A stretch of DNA of 9,830 nt from Hyphomicrobiales bacterium (GTDB taxonomy: Bacteria; Pseudomonadota; Alphaproteobacteria; Rhizobiales; Aestuariivirgaceae): the NCBI GenBank assembly GCA_027051995.1, contig JALUFY010000287.1, positions 1 to 9,830 on the forward strand, read 5' to 3'. The position numbers were made by a program, and so were the translations under genes. The notes under the pieces are model-generated. The model saw only the letters and a program-made list of their open reading frames with translations, was not told where the DNA came from and did no database searches. Each line of letters begins with the position of its first letter. Within the stretch, counting starts at the first letter, position 1. Below, piece by piece: positions 1 to 5,724 of this stretch.

Positions 1-143
1 GGCTGGATTTCAGGCTTGACAGGAAGAAGGGCAAGGGATCGCATTATCTCGTTTGCATCGGCAAGCGGAGGGCCACGGTGCCAAGCCATCTCTCGCCCCG
101 GCTTGAAAGACTGATCCGCAAGCAGCCCGGGCTGCTGGATTGA
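1..143 (+). CDS. hicA: HicA-type mRNA interferase toxin, C-terminal part (5' end outside window)
   Basis: An open frame entering from the left edge (first full codon at position 3) ends at TGA 141-143 and gives about 46 residues. Visible are a basic K-K-G-K-G-S-H stretch, then a beta-strand-like YLVC, a TVPSH segment and a C-terminal RLERLIRKQPGL. This matches the HicA double-stranded-RNA-binding fold, in which the His of the G-S-H motif is the catalytic residue (visible residue 14). HicA proteins are usually around 60 residues, so roughly 15-20 N-terminal residues are missing. HicA cleaves mRNA and is neutralised by HicB, whose gene starts 33 bases downstream on the same strand. The toxin looks intact in the visible part, with no frameshift. 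The family call rests on the motif plus the adjacent hicB. Confidence 0.8.
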   Translation, partial: LDFRLDRKKGKGSHYLVCIGKRRATVPSHLSPRLERLIRKQPGLLD

Positions 144-176
144 TGTTTCCGGTTTCGCCAGTCAGGGAAGAACACG

Positions 177-605
177 ATGCAGTATATTTATCCGGCGCGC
201 ATGGAAAGCGACCCCGATGGCGGTTTCATCGTGACTTTTCCGGATGTTCCGGAGGCCATCACCGGCGCGCGGACAAAAAACGAAGCGCTGGACATGGCCG
301 CCGACGCCCTGGCGGTGGCGCTGCTGGCGCGGGCGGAGAGCGGCGAGCCATTGCCGGAGCCTTCGGCGGATGAACGTGGCCTTGCGCCCGTCGCGGTGCC
401 CGCAGCCACCGCCGCCAAGCTGGCGCTGATCGGCCTGTGGCGTGAATCGGGAATGACGAAAAGCGAGCTTGCGCGCCGCCTCGGAGTGGATGAAAAGGCT
501 GTCCGGCGGATGCTCGATCCCGATCACAACACCTCGCTTTCGCGGCTGGAAAAGGCCATCCGCGCGCTGGGCGGCAGGCTGGTCATCTCCACCATCGCCG
601 CCTGA
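177..605 (+). CDS. hicB: HicB-type antitoxin with C-terminal helix-turn-helix
   Basis: A 142-residue protein. Residues 1-50 form the HicB partial RNase-H-like fold: a Y-P-A start, then D-P-D-G-G-F-I-V-T-F-P-D-V-P, the G-A-R-T-K-N-E-A loop and an Ala-rich helix. Residues 91-133 are an XRE-like helix-turn-helix (MTKSELARRLGVDEKAVRRML). Antitoxins of this kind bind and inhibit HicA and use the DNA-binding domain to repress their own operon. The start at ATG 177 is preceded by a purine-rich AGGGAAG (164-170). The order toxin-then-antitoxin with a short gap is usual for hicAB. The linker at 55-80 is rich in Pro and Ala. The stop lies 27 bases from the end of the convergent PEBP gene, leaving no room for a long terminator. 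The operator would lie upstream of hicA, outside the window. Confidence 0.9.
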   Translation: MQYIYPARMESDPDGGFIVTFPDVPEAITGARTKNEALDMAADALAVALLARAESGEPLPEPSADERGLAPVAVPAATAAKLALIGLWRESGMTKSELARRLGVDEKAVRRMLDPDHNTSLSRLEKAIRALGGRLVISTIAA

Positions 606-632
606 ACTGATCCGCGCCCGCCCGCGATTCGC

Positions 633-1193
633 TCAATGCTGTTTCTCATACATTCCGATGAGTTCCGCCTTGTCCAGCACATGGCCGTTCATGGCGGCTT
701 TCAGCTGATCCTTCGTCATGGGTGCGGGCGGCAGGGTGGCGTCCAGGGCGTAGAGCGTGAAGATATAGCGGTGCGCGCCAATGGGCGGGCAGGGGCCGCC
801 GTAGCCGGTGCGCTTCCAGCTGTTGACGCCTTCCACCGCGCCGGGCGGCATGACCTTGCCGGATGCGCCCTCGGGCAGATCCTCGGCGCTGGCGGGGATA
901 TTGTGCGCCACCCAGTGCACCCAGATCATGCGCGGTGCGCGCGGATCGGGCGCGTCCGGGTCGGTGACGGCGAGCGCCAGGCTTTTCGCCTCCGCCGGGA
1001 CGCCGCCCCAGGCCAGCGGCGGGGAGATGTCCGCGCCCTCGCAGGTATAGCGGTCCGGAATGGTTTCGTGATCGCCGAAAGCGGGTGAAAGCAGTCTCAT
1101 CTTCGCATCCTCCGCACTGGCGCCGCCTGCGGCGAATGCGGCCAGCAGGGCGCATGCGAGCATCATCACGAGATATGGGGCCACGCGGGTCAT
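633..1193 (-). CDS. Secreted YbhB/YbcL family (PEBP-like) protein
   Basis: A 186-residue protein. Residues 1-27 look like a Sec signal peptide: one Arg, a hydrophobic core with M-L-A-C-A-L-L-A-A, and an A-S-A cleavage site before E-D. The mature part is a phosphatidylethanolamine-binding-protein fold of the bacterial YbhB/YbcL type: a C-E-G-x-D-x-S-P-P-L-x-W segment near 51-62, D-P-D-A-P-D-P near 78-84, W-V-H-W near 91-94, and a G-P-C-P-P-x-G-x-H-R-Y-x-F block near 133-145. These proteins are thought to bind small anionic ligands; no enzymatic role is established. Export to the periplasm is inferred from the signal peptide. ATG at 1193-1191 is preceded on the minus strand by GGGAGGG about seven bases away, a strong ribosome site. 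It is divergent from the DUF2853 gene and convergent with hicB. Confidence 0.9.
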   Translation of the reverse strand: MTRVAPYLVMMLACALLAAFAAGGASAEDAKMRLLSPAFGDHETIPDRYTCEGADISPPLAWGGVPAEAKSLALAVTDPDAPDPRAPRMIWVHWVAHNIPASAEDLPEGASGKVMPPGAVEGVNSWKRTGYGGPCPPIGAHRYIFTLYALDATLPPAPMTKDQLKAAMNGHVLDKAELIGMYEKQH

Positions 1194-1227
1194 TTTTCAT
1201 CCCTCCCGGGCTGTATCGGCTGGTGTT

Positions 1228-1256
1228 TTGCAATAGCGGGCGAATCCGGCTAGGAT
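1228..1256 (+). promoter_or_regulatory. Candidate sigma-70-type promoter for the DUF2853 gene
   Basis: TTGCAA (1228-1233) and TAGGAT (1251-1256) are separated by 17 bases; each matches the consensus at four of six positions. It lies in the 139-base divergent region between the PEBP and DUF2853 genes and would give a leader of about 70 bases. Such matches arise by chance, so this is only a candidate. Confidence 0.35.
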
Positions 1257-1332
1257 TTGGCGATGGTTCCTCGTCATGGGGGCTGTTGATACGAAAACCG
1301 GAACCAACCGACATTCTAAGGAGGTCTGTCTC

Positions 1333-1653
1333 ATGGCCGACATTTCCAAGTATCTCGAAGACGTCAAGCGTTACGACTCCAACGCCAACGAAAAGGCCGT
1401 GGAGACCATCGTCAAGTATCTGGGCATCGCCCTGCGCTCGCGCGACGCCTCGCTGGTCTCGTGCTCCGACGACAAGGAGCTGGACCGCGTCCGCAAGGGC
1501 TTCTGCGTCAAGAAGCTGGGGCTGGACGCCGCCGCCGCAGACGCCGCGGTGAAGAAGACCTGCGAGACCATGAAGGGCGACCGCAACAAGAACCGCGTCA
1601 CCTTCTACTATCTCGTCGCCCAGGCCTCCGGCACCATGGGCAAGCTGGCCTGA
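1333..1653 (+). CDS. DUF2853 family protein
   Basis: A 106-residue, Lys- and Asp-rich cytoplasmic protein that I recognise as a DUF2853 member (a small family of about this length; function unknown). It begins MADISKYLEDVKRYD, followed by N-A-N-E-K-A-V-E and an I-V-K-Y-L-G helix, a central C-S-D-D-K-E-L-D-R-V-R segment, K-K-L-G-L-D, and a C-terminal R-V-T-F-Y-Y-L-V-A block. It looks all-helical, with no signal peptide or membrane segment. The frame is open upstream to an ATG at 1276, but ATG 1333 is chosen because a near-perfect AAGGAGGT (1318-1325) sits seven bases before it and the protein then starts at the family N-terminus. The gene appears monocistronic: promoter-like sequence upstream and a strong terminator hairpin downstream. 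The strong ribosome site suggests good expression. Confidence 0.85.
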   Translation: MADISKYLEDVKRYDSNANEKAVETIVKYLGIALRSRDASLVSCSDDKELDRVRKGFCVKKLGLDAAAADAAVKKTCETMKGDRNKNRVTFYYLVAQASGTMGKLA

Positions 1654-1690
1654 AGACGGCGCGGGCGAACCCGGCGAAACAGCGAAAAAC

Positions 1691-1727
1691 GCATGCCTGT
1701 CAGGCCCCTGGGCGCTGGCGGGCATGC
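1691..1727 (+). terminator. Rho-independent terminator-like hairpin after the DUF2853 gene
   Basis: GCATGCCTGTCAG (1691-1703) pairs over 13 positions with CTGGCGGGCATGC (1715-1727), with two G-U wobbles. The 11-base loop can itself form a short G-C stem. A T-rich but interrupted tract (CTTTGCCTTTGTCTT) follows. It lies 38 bases after the DUF2853 stop and 38 bases before thyA, so it should isolate the two genes. Confidence 0.7.
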
Positions 1728-1765
1728 CTTTGCCTTTGTCTTGCAATCATGCGGAATGAAACCTC

Positions 1766-2560
1766 ATGCGGGCCTATCTTGATCTGATGCGCCGGGTGTT
1801 GGACGAGGGCGCGCGCAAGGACGACCGCACCGGCACCGGCACGCTCAGCGTCTTCGGCCACCAGATGCGTTTTGATCTTTCGGACGGCTTTCCGCTGCTG
1901 ACCACCAAGAAGCTGCACATCCGCTCCATCATCCACGAGCTTCTGTGGTTCCTGCGCGGCGACACCAACATCGGCTGGCTGAATGAGCATGGTGTGCGCA
2001 TCTGGGATGAATGGGCGGACGAAAAGGGCGATCTCGGCCCCGTCTATGGCAAACAGTGGCGCTCCTGGCCCGATTGCGCGGGCGGCGGCATCGACCAGAT
2101 CGCGCAAGTTCTCGATCAGATCAGAAACAATCCCGATTCGCGGCGCATCATCGTCTCGGCCTGGAACGTGGCGCAACTGGACGAGATGGCCCTGCCGCCC
2201 TGTCATCTGCTGTTTCAGTTCCATGTGGCCGGGGGGCGGCTCTCCTGTCAGCTTTATCAGCGCTCGGCCGACATCTTCCTCGGCGTGCCCTTCAACATCG
2301 CCTCATACGCGCTGCTCACGCACATGGTGGCGCATGTGACGGGGCTGGAGGCGGGCGATTTCGTCCATACCTTCGGCGACGCGCATCTGTATCTGAACCA
2401 TCTGGAACAGGCCCGCACGCAGCTGGCGCGCGCCCCGCGCCCCCTGCCACGGCTGAAGATCGCCCGCGATGTTGGCTCCATCGACGATTTCCGCTTTGAG
2501 GATTTCGTCATCGAGGGCTATGATCCCCATCCGCACATCAAGGCGCAAGTGGCGGTCTGA
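1766..2560 (+). CDS. thyA: Thymidylate synthase
   Basis: A 264-residue cytoplasmic enzyme, the same length as E. coli ThyA and collinear with it. It methylates dUMP to dTMP using 5,10-methylenetetrahydrofolate, producing dihydrofolate. Visible landmarks: R-T-G-T-G-T at 21-26 with the phosphate-binding Arg21, the H-E-L-L-W-F-L block at 57-63, D-E-W-A-D-E and G-P-V-Y-G-K-Q-W-R at 81-99, the active-site L-P-P-C-H with nucleophile Cys146, S-C-Q-L-Y-Q-R-S near 160, the P-F-N-I-A-S-Y-A motif, and the Y-D-P-H-P C-terminal region. ATG 1766 is chosen by alignment with the family start; the ribosome site is weak (GGAA at 1753-1756). The terminator hairpin 1691-1727 lies just upstream. A small gene and then folA follow on the same strand, so dihydrofolate made here can be recycled by the neighbouring product. 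Confidence 0.98.
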   Translation: MRAYLDLMRRVLDEGARKDDRTGTGTLSVFGHQMRFDLSDGFPLLTTKKLHIRSIIHELLWFLRGDTNIGWLNEHGVRIWDEWADEKGDLGPVYGKQWRSWPDCAGGGIDQIAQVLDQIRNNPDSRRIIVSAWNVAQLDEMALPPCHLLFQFHVAGGRLSCQLYQRSADIFLGVPFNIASYALLTHMVAHVTGLEAGDFVHTFGDAHLYLNHLEQARTQLARAPRPLPRLKIARDVGSIDDFRFEDFVIEGYDPHPHIKAQVAV

Positions 2561-2573
2561 ACGGAGCGTTGCG

Positions 2574-2810
2574 ATGAAAACCTGGCTTGTGGTCTATATT
2601 CTGCTCAATGGCGTGTGGACGCCGGGCGATCAGGTCAAGCCGATGGGCTGGCATCCGCGCGCCTACGCCACAAGGGCCGAATGCGAAAAGCGCAAGGCCT
2701 TCGCCATGAAGGCGGTCAAGGGGGTGTCCAAATCCCCGTCGAAATGGTTCTGCGCCGCTGATCCATCGGCTCCTCTGGAGGCACTGGAGAAAGAGGCCGG
2801 GACGCGATAG
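2574..2810 (+). CDS. Small hypothetical protein between thyA and folA
   Basis: A 78-residue protein that I do not recognise as a named family. Its N-terminus (MKTWLVVYILLNGVW) is hydrophobic with one Lys. That could be a short, uncleaved signal or membrane anchor, but no clear cleavage site follows. The rest is basic, with two cysteines (37 and 60) in R-A-E-C-E-K-R-K and K-W-F-C contexts that could form a disulfide if exported. ATG 2574 starts 13 bases after the thyA stop and has GGAG (2563-2566) seven bases upstream, so translation in a thyA-led operon is plausible. The stop TAG 2808-2810 overlaps a possible -10 box for folA. The ribosome site, neat packing and composition like the neighbours support a real gene; function is unknown. 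Confidence 0.7.
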   Translation: MKTWLVVYILLNGVWTPGDQVKPMGWHPRAYATRAECEKRKAFAMKAVKGVSKSPSKWFCAADPSAPLEALEKEAGTR

Positions 2811-2813
2811 AAT
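2785..2813 (+). promoter_or_regulatory. Candidate promoter for folA
   Basis: TGGAGA (2785-2790) and TAGAAT (2808-2813) are 17 bases apart; the -10 matches TATAAT at five of six positions and the -35 at four of six. An A-rich stretch unusual for this GC-rich window follows (2811-2830). The -10 overlaps the stop codon of the upstream small gene. It would let folA be transcribed apart from thyA. Confidence 0.35.
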
Positions 2814-2863
2814 ACAAAAAACAACAATAATGGAGGGGCGCGGAACCGGAAGAGGAGGAAAGC

Positions 2864-3379
2864 ATGGGCAAACCCGGTCTGACACTCGTGGTGGCGGCGG
2901 CGGAAAACGGCGTCATCGGGCGCGGTGACGCGCTGCCCTGGCGGCTGCCCTCGGAACTGAAGCATTTCAAGGCGCTGACCATGAACCACCCGCTGATCAT
3001 GGGCCGCAAGACATACGAGAGCATCGGCAGGCCGCTGCCGGGGCGCGACAACATCGTGCTGACGCGCGGCGGGATCATCGATCACCCGGAGGTGCTGACG
3101 GTCAATTCCTTCGAGGAGGCCCTGGCGCTGGGCGAAAAGCTGGCGGAGAAGCGCGGCGTGGACGAGATCATGGTCATCGGCGGCGCGCAGATTTTTGACG
3201 CATTGCGCAATCAGGCCAGCCGCATTCACTTCACCCGCGTGCACATGCAGGCCGGGGGCGAGGTTCGCTTCGCCGATCCAGAACCGGATCAGTGGAAGGA
3301 GGTTTCGCGCCGCCATCACGAGGCCGCCAGCGGCGACAGCTGCGATTACACCACCTTCGTTTACGAGCGCATCGGCTAA
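2864..3379 (+). CDS. folA: Dihydrofolate reductase
   Basis: A 171-residue cytoplasmic enzyme reducing dihydrofolate to tetrahydrofolate with NADPH, the step that regenerates the cofactor used by ThyA. Landmarks: the N-terminal strand T-L-V-V-A-A-A with N-G-V-I-G (15-19), L-P-W-R-L-P (24-29), the acidic active-site residue Glu31, the NADPH-binding M-G-R-K-T-Y-E-S-I-G-R-P-L-P-G-R block (46-61), I-V-L-T-R, and V-I-G-G-A-Q-I-F (104-111). The substrate-protonating position is Asp27 in E. coli but Glu here, as in vertebrate enzymes. ATG 2864 has a strong purine site, GAGGAGGA, a few bases upstream. Length is slightly above the 159 residues of the E. coli enzyme. A GC-rich hairpin (3401-3417) follows before fumC. 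Confidence 0.97.
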   Translation: MGKPGLTLVVAAAENGVIGRGDALPWRLPSELKHFKALTMNHPLIMGRKTYESIGRPLPGRDNIVLTRGGIIDHPEVLTVNSFEEALALGEKLAEKRGVDEIMVIGGAQIFDALRNQASRIHFTRVHMQAGGEVRFADPEPDQWKEVSRRHHEAASGDSCDYTTFVYERIG

Positions 3380-3400
3380 CGTGGGGCGTGCGCCGTCTTG

Positions 3401-3417
3401 CCGCCCGGCGCGGGCGG
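3401..3417 (+). terminator. GC-rich hairpin between folA and fumC, possible weak terminator
   Basis: CCGCCCG (3401-3407) and CGGGCGG (3411-3417) form a perfect 7-bp stem around a three-base loop, 21 bases after the folA stop. There is no T tract after it, so intrinsic termination is uncertain; it could instead slow polymerase or shape the fumC leader. No convincing fumC promoter is visible in 3380-3459 (TTGCCG at 3398 with TATGGA at 3421 is a poor match). Confidence 0.3.
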
Positions 3418-3459
3418 GGGTATGGAGTCTTCATCATTTCCTCTTGATGGAGCATTCCC

Positions 3460-4854
3460 ATGACCGGCTATCGCATCGAATCGGACAGCTTCGGCGAACT
3501 GAAAGTGCCCGCGGACAAATACTGGGGGGCGCAGACGCAGCGCTCGCTGATGAACTTTCCCATCGGCTTTGAAACCATGCCCGCGCCGGTGATCCGGGCG
3601 CTCGGCGTCATCAAGCGGGCGGCGGCGCAGGCCAACATGGAGCTGGGTAATCTCGACAGGCGCATCGGCGAGGCCATCGTCCAGGCGGCCACCGAGGTCA
3701 TGGAAGGCAAATTCGATGACAACTTCCCGCTGAAGGTCTGGCAGACCGGTTCCGGCACCCAGAGCAACATGAACGCCAACGAGGTGATCGCCAACCGGGC
3801 CATCGAGATCCTGGGCGGAAAGATCGGCTCCAAGGATCCGGTGCATCCCAACGACCATGTGAACCGTTCGCAATCGTCCAATGACACCTTCCCCACCGCC
3901 ATGCACATCGCGGCGGCGGAGGAGATCACCCACCGGCTGATCCCGGCGCTGGAGCACATGCTGAAGGCGCTGGAGGCCAGGGTGCGCGCCTGGGATGACA
4001 TCATCAAGATCGGCCGCACCCACACGATGGACGCAACGCCGCTCACCCTGGGCCAGGAGTTCTCCGGCTACGCCACGCAGGCGCGGCTGGCCATCGAGCG
4101 GGCAAAAGACGCCCTGAAGCGGCTCTATCCGCTGGCTCAGGGCGGCACGGCGGTGGGCACCGGGCTGAACACGAAAAAGGGCTTCGACGTGCTGGTGGCC
4201 CGCCACATCGCCGAGGTGACGGGCCTGCCCTTCGTCACGGCGGAGAACAAGTTCGAGGCGCTGGCCGCCCATGACGCGATGGTGGAGGCCTCCGGCATGC
4301 TCAACGTCATCGCCGCATCGCTGTTCAAGATCGCCAATGACATCCGCTTCCTGGGCTCGGGGCCGCGTTGCGGGCTGGCGGAGCTGAATCTTCCGGCCAA
4401 CGAGCCGGGCAGCTCGATCATGCCGGGCAAGGTCAACCCCACCCAGGCGGAAGCCCTGACCATGGTCTGCGCCCAGGTCATGGGCAATCACTCGACTGTC
4501 AGCATCGCCGGCTCGCAGGGGCATTTCGAGCTCAATGTCTTCAAGCCGGTGATCATCTTCAACGTCATCCAGTCCATCCGCCTGCTGGCCGACGCGGCGA
4601 TGAGCTTCACCGGCCGCTGCATCATTGGCATAGAGCCCAACCGCAAGCGCATCGCCGAGCTGCTGGAGCGTTCGCTCATGCTGGTGACGGCGCTGGCCCC
4701 GGTGATCGGCTACGACAAGGCGACGGAGATCGCCAAGGCGGCGCACAGGAACGGCACGACCCTGCGCGAGGAGGCGGTGCGCCTGGGTTACGTAACGGCG
4801 GAGGAATTCGACCGCATCGTGCGCCCGGAAAAAATGCTGGGGCCCAGCGAATGA
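3460..4854 (+). CDS. fumC: Class II fumarate hydratase
   Basis: A 464-residue oxygen-stable, iron-independent fumarase interconverting fumarate and malate in the TCA cycle, expected to be a cytoplasmic homotetramer. The N-terminus (D-S-F-G-E-L-x-[11 protein letters not shown]) is typical. Substrate-binding blocks are visible: [13 protein letters not shown] near 97-108, S-S-N-D-T-F-P-T near 139-146, G-R-T-H with His188, and the superfamily signature [10 protein letters not shown] starting at Ser318. His188 and Ser318 fall at the same numbers as in E. coli FumC, so the alignment is nearly gap-free to there. ATG 3460 is preceded by GGAG (3449-3452). The closely related aspartase/argininosuccinate lyase families are less likely given these matches. 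The TGA stop overlaps the ATG of a short frame running through the downstream repeat. Confidence 0.98.
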   Translation: MTGYRIESDSFGELKVPADKYWGAQTQRSLMNFPIGFETMPAPVIRALGVIKRAAAQANMELGNLDRRIGEAIVQAATEVMEGKFDDNFPLKVWQTGSGTQSNMNANEVIANRAIEILGGKIGSKDPVHPNDHVNRSQSSNDTFPTAMHIAAAEEITHRLIPALEHMLKALEARVRAWDDIIKIGRTHTMDATPLTLGQEFSGYATQARLAIERAKDALKRLYPLAQGGTAVGTGLNTKKGFDVLVARHIAEVTGLPFVTAENKFEALAAHDAMVEASGMLNVIAASLFKIANDIRFLGSGPRCGLAELNLPANEPGSSIMPGKVNPTQAEALTMVCAQVMGNHSTVSIAGSQGHFELNVFKPVIIFNVIQSIRLLADAAMSFTGRCIIGIEPNRKRIAELLERSLMLVTALAPVIGYDKATEIAKAAHRNGTTLREEAVRLGYVTAEEFDRIVRPEKMLGPSE

Positions 4855-5015
4855 GCGGTTTTTTTCCCGTCATTGCCGGGCCTTGTCCCGGCAATCCAGG
4901 GCGGCAAGCGCATGAGCACGCGGCCCTGGATGCCCGGCACAAGGCCGGGCATGACGGCTCTGAAGCAGACCGTGCGGTGGCGTGTATCACCGCAAACTCT
5001 GGAGAGGGCGCATGA
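4851..5015 (+). other. 54-codon open frame bridging fumC and the RHH gene (doubtful coding)
   Basis: This frame begins at an ATG overlapping the fumC stop (ATGA, 4851-4854) and ends with a TGA overlapping the RHH start (ATGA, 5012-5015). Its 54 residues are encoded almost wholly by the palindromic repeat 4867-4957, and the product (Gly-, Pro-, Ala- and His-rich) resembles no domain I know. No ribosome site precedes the ATG, so it would depend on coupling to fumC. It may be a chance frame, a remnant, or a means of coupling the RHH gene to fumC. Confidence 0.2.
4867..4957. repeat. Palindromic intergenic repeat with two self-complementary halves
   Basis: The left half (4867-4902, starting CCGTCATTGCCGGG) and the right half (4923-4957) are imperfect inverted copies around a 20-base centre. 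The outer blocks CCGTCA and TCCAGGGC are identical in both. Each half is also an inner palindrome: TTGCCGGG/CCCGGCAA around CCTTGT on the left, and TGCCCGG/CCGGGCA around the same hexamer on the right. The whole can fold as one long hairpin or two smaller ones. I recall this consensus as a dispersed intergenic repeat of many alphaproteobacterial genomes; copy number here cannot be seen. A run of seven T (4859-4865) precedes it. It may act as a terminator or mRNA-stabilising element between fumC and the RHH gene. Confidence 0.85.
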
Positions 5016-5236
5016 GCCGCCCGGGGCCGGTGAAGCACTCGGTGCTGATCGCCGGGCACGCCACCAGCCTGTCGCTGGAGGACGAGTTCTGGCGCGAGCT
5101 GCGGCGCATGGCGAAGGCGCGCGGGCTTTCGCTGGCGGCTCTGCTGACGGAGATCGACGCGGCGCGCGGGGCGCGTTCCTTGTCATCGGCGGCGCGGGTC
5201 TTCGTGCTCAAGGCCCTGAAGGAAGAGCGGAGCTAG
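5012..5236 (+). CDS. Ribbon-helix-helix domain protein (RHH_4-like)
   Basis: A 74-residue protein. After a short basic N-terminus it has H-S-V-L-I-A-G-H-A-T-S-L-S-L-E-D-E-F-W (9-27), a beta strand followed by the first helix, then L-R-R-M-A-K-A-R-G-L-S-L-A-A-L-L-T-E-I-D (30-49) and a C-terminal S-S-A-A-R-V-F-V-L (58-66). This is the pattern of the RHH_4 family, small putative DNA-binding proteins frequent in Alphaproteobacteria, often downstream of fumC. The regulatory target is unknown. ATG 5012 is chosen because GGAGAGGG (5001-5008) lies just upstream; an in-frame ATG at 4982 lacks such a site. The stop is only 10 bases from the end of the convergent csaA gene, with no obvious terminator between them. 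Confidence 0.85.
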   Translation: MSRPGPVKHSVLIAGHATSLSLEDEFWRELRRMAKARGLSLAALLTEIDAARGARSLSSAARVFVLKALKEERS

Positions 5237-5246
5237 GGTCTGATCT

Positions 5247-5594
5247 CTAGCACAATCTCGCGCCGTCCGGCACGTCCCCGTCCGGGGCGGCCAGCACGAT
5301 GGCGCTGTCTTCATCCGCGAAGCCGAGCACGAGGATTTCCGACATGAAGGGGCCGATCTGGCGCGGCGGAAAATTGACCACCGCCATGACCTTGCGCCCG
5401 ATGAGCCCCTCCGGCGTGTAATGCGCGGTGATCTGGGCCGATGATTTCTTCACTCCGATGCCGGGGCCGAAATCCACCCACAATTTGATGGCCGGCTTGC
5501 GCGCCTCGGGGAAGGGCCTTGCGTCTACCACCGTCCCGGCGCGGATATCCACCTTCATGAAATCATCGAAGGTGATGCGGTTGTCATCGCCCAT
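5247..5594 (-). CDS. csaA: CsaA-type tRNA-binding protein / chaperone
   Basis: A 115-residue protein consisting of a single tRNA-binding OB-fold domain, as in Bacillus CsaA and related to the C-terminal domain of methionyl-tRNA synthetase. Visible family blocks are F-M-K-V-D-I-R-A-G-T-V (12-22), F-P-E-A-R-K-P-A-I-K-L-W-V-D-F-G (28-43), K-S-S-A-Q-I-T (50-56), L-I-G-R-K-V-M-A-V-V-N-F-P-P-R-Q-I-G (64-81) and S-E-I-L-V-L-G (85-91). CsaA was described as a homodimer with export-related chaperone activity and tRNA binding; its physiological role is not settled. Full length for the family. The minus-strand site AAGGAAGG lies ten bases before the ATG at 5594. A TTGACT at 5665-5670 (minus) could be a -35 box, but no good -10 follows. 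It stands apart from the kinase operon ending at 5725. Confidence 0.93.
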   Translation of the reverse strand: MGDDNRITFDDFMKVDIRAGTVVDARPFPEARKPAIKLWVDFGPGIGVKKSSAQITAHYTPEGLIGRKVMAVVNFPPRQIGPFMSEILVLGFADEDSAIVLAAPDGDVPDGARLC

Positions 5595-5724
5595 GCCCTG
5601 TTTTCCTTCCTTGCCGCCATGCCGGTCATCATCTTTCTCCCCTCCTCGCTCCGGAGGCCTGTGGAGTCAAGCGAAAGACCTTCTGGCGGAACGGAAAGAG
5701 ATGTTTCCGGCTGGCGTTCCCGGA
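5595..5724 (-). other. Intergenic region between kinase gene and csaA
   Basis: These 130 bases hold no gene. On the minus strand, the 3' side of the kinase gene carries a weak inverted repeat (CGGAAA, six-base loop, TTTCCG; 5692-5709) about 15 bases past the stop. No T tract follows, so it is at best a weak terminator. The csaA leader with its ribosome site occupies the other side. Confidence 0.3.

Noticed and set aside
16..47. TTGACA (16-21) inside hicA as an internal promoter for hicB
   Set aside because: The only AT-rich -10 candidate (CATTAT, 42-47) is 20 bases away, too far for a normal sigma-70 promoter; no other support.
646..1746. 366-codon minus-strand frame across the PEBP and DUF2853 genes
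   Set aside because: It overlaps the PEBP gene in another frame and the DUF2853 gene in antisense, both of which are well supported; its own translation has no recognisable domain.
3376..4746. 456-codon open frame antisense to most of fumC
   Set aside because: The product is an Arg/Gly/His/Asp-rich low-complexity translation with no domain. It is a shadow of the highly GC-biased third codon positions of fumC, which has full family support.
4859..4865. Run of seven T after the fumC stop as an intrinsic terminator
   Set aside because: No G-C hairpin precedes it on the plus strand; the palindrome lies after, not before, the T run.
4867..4957. CRISPR repeat or tRNA-like fold
   Set aside because: There are only two inverted copies, no regularly spaced direct repeats and no tRNA arm consensus; a dispersed palindromic repeat explains it better.
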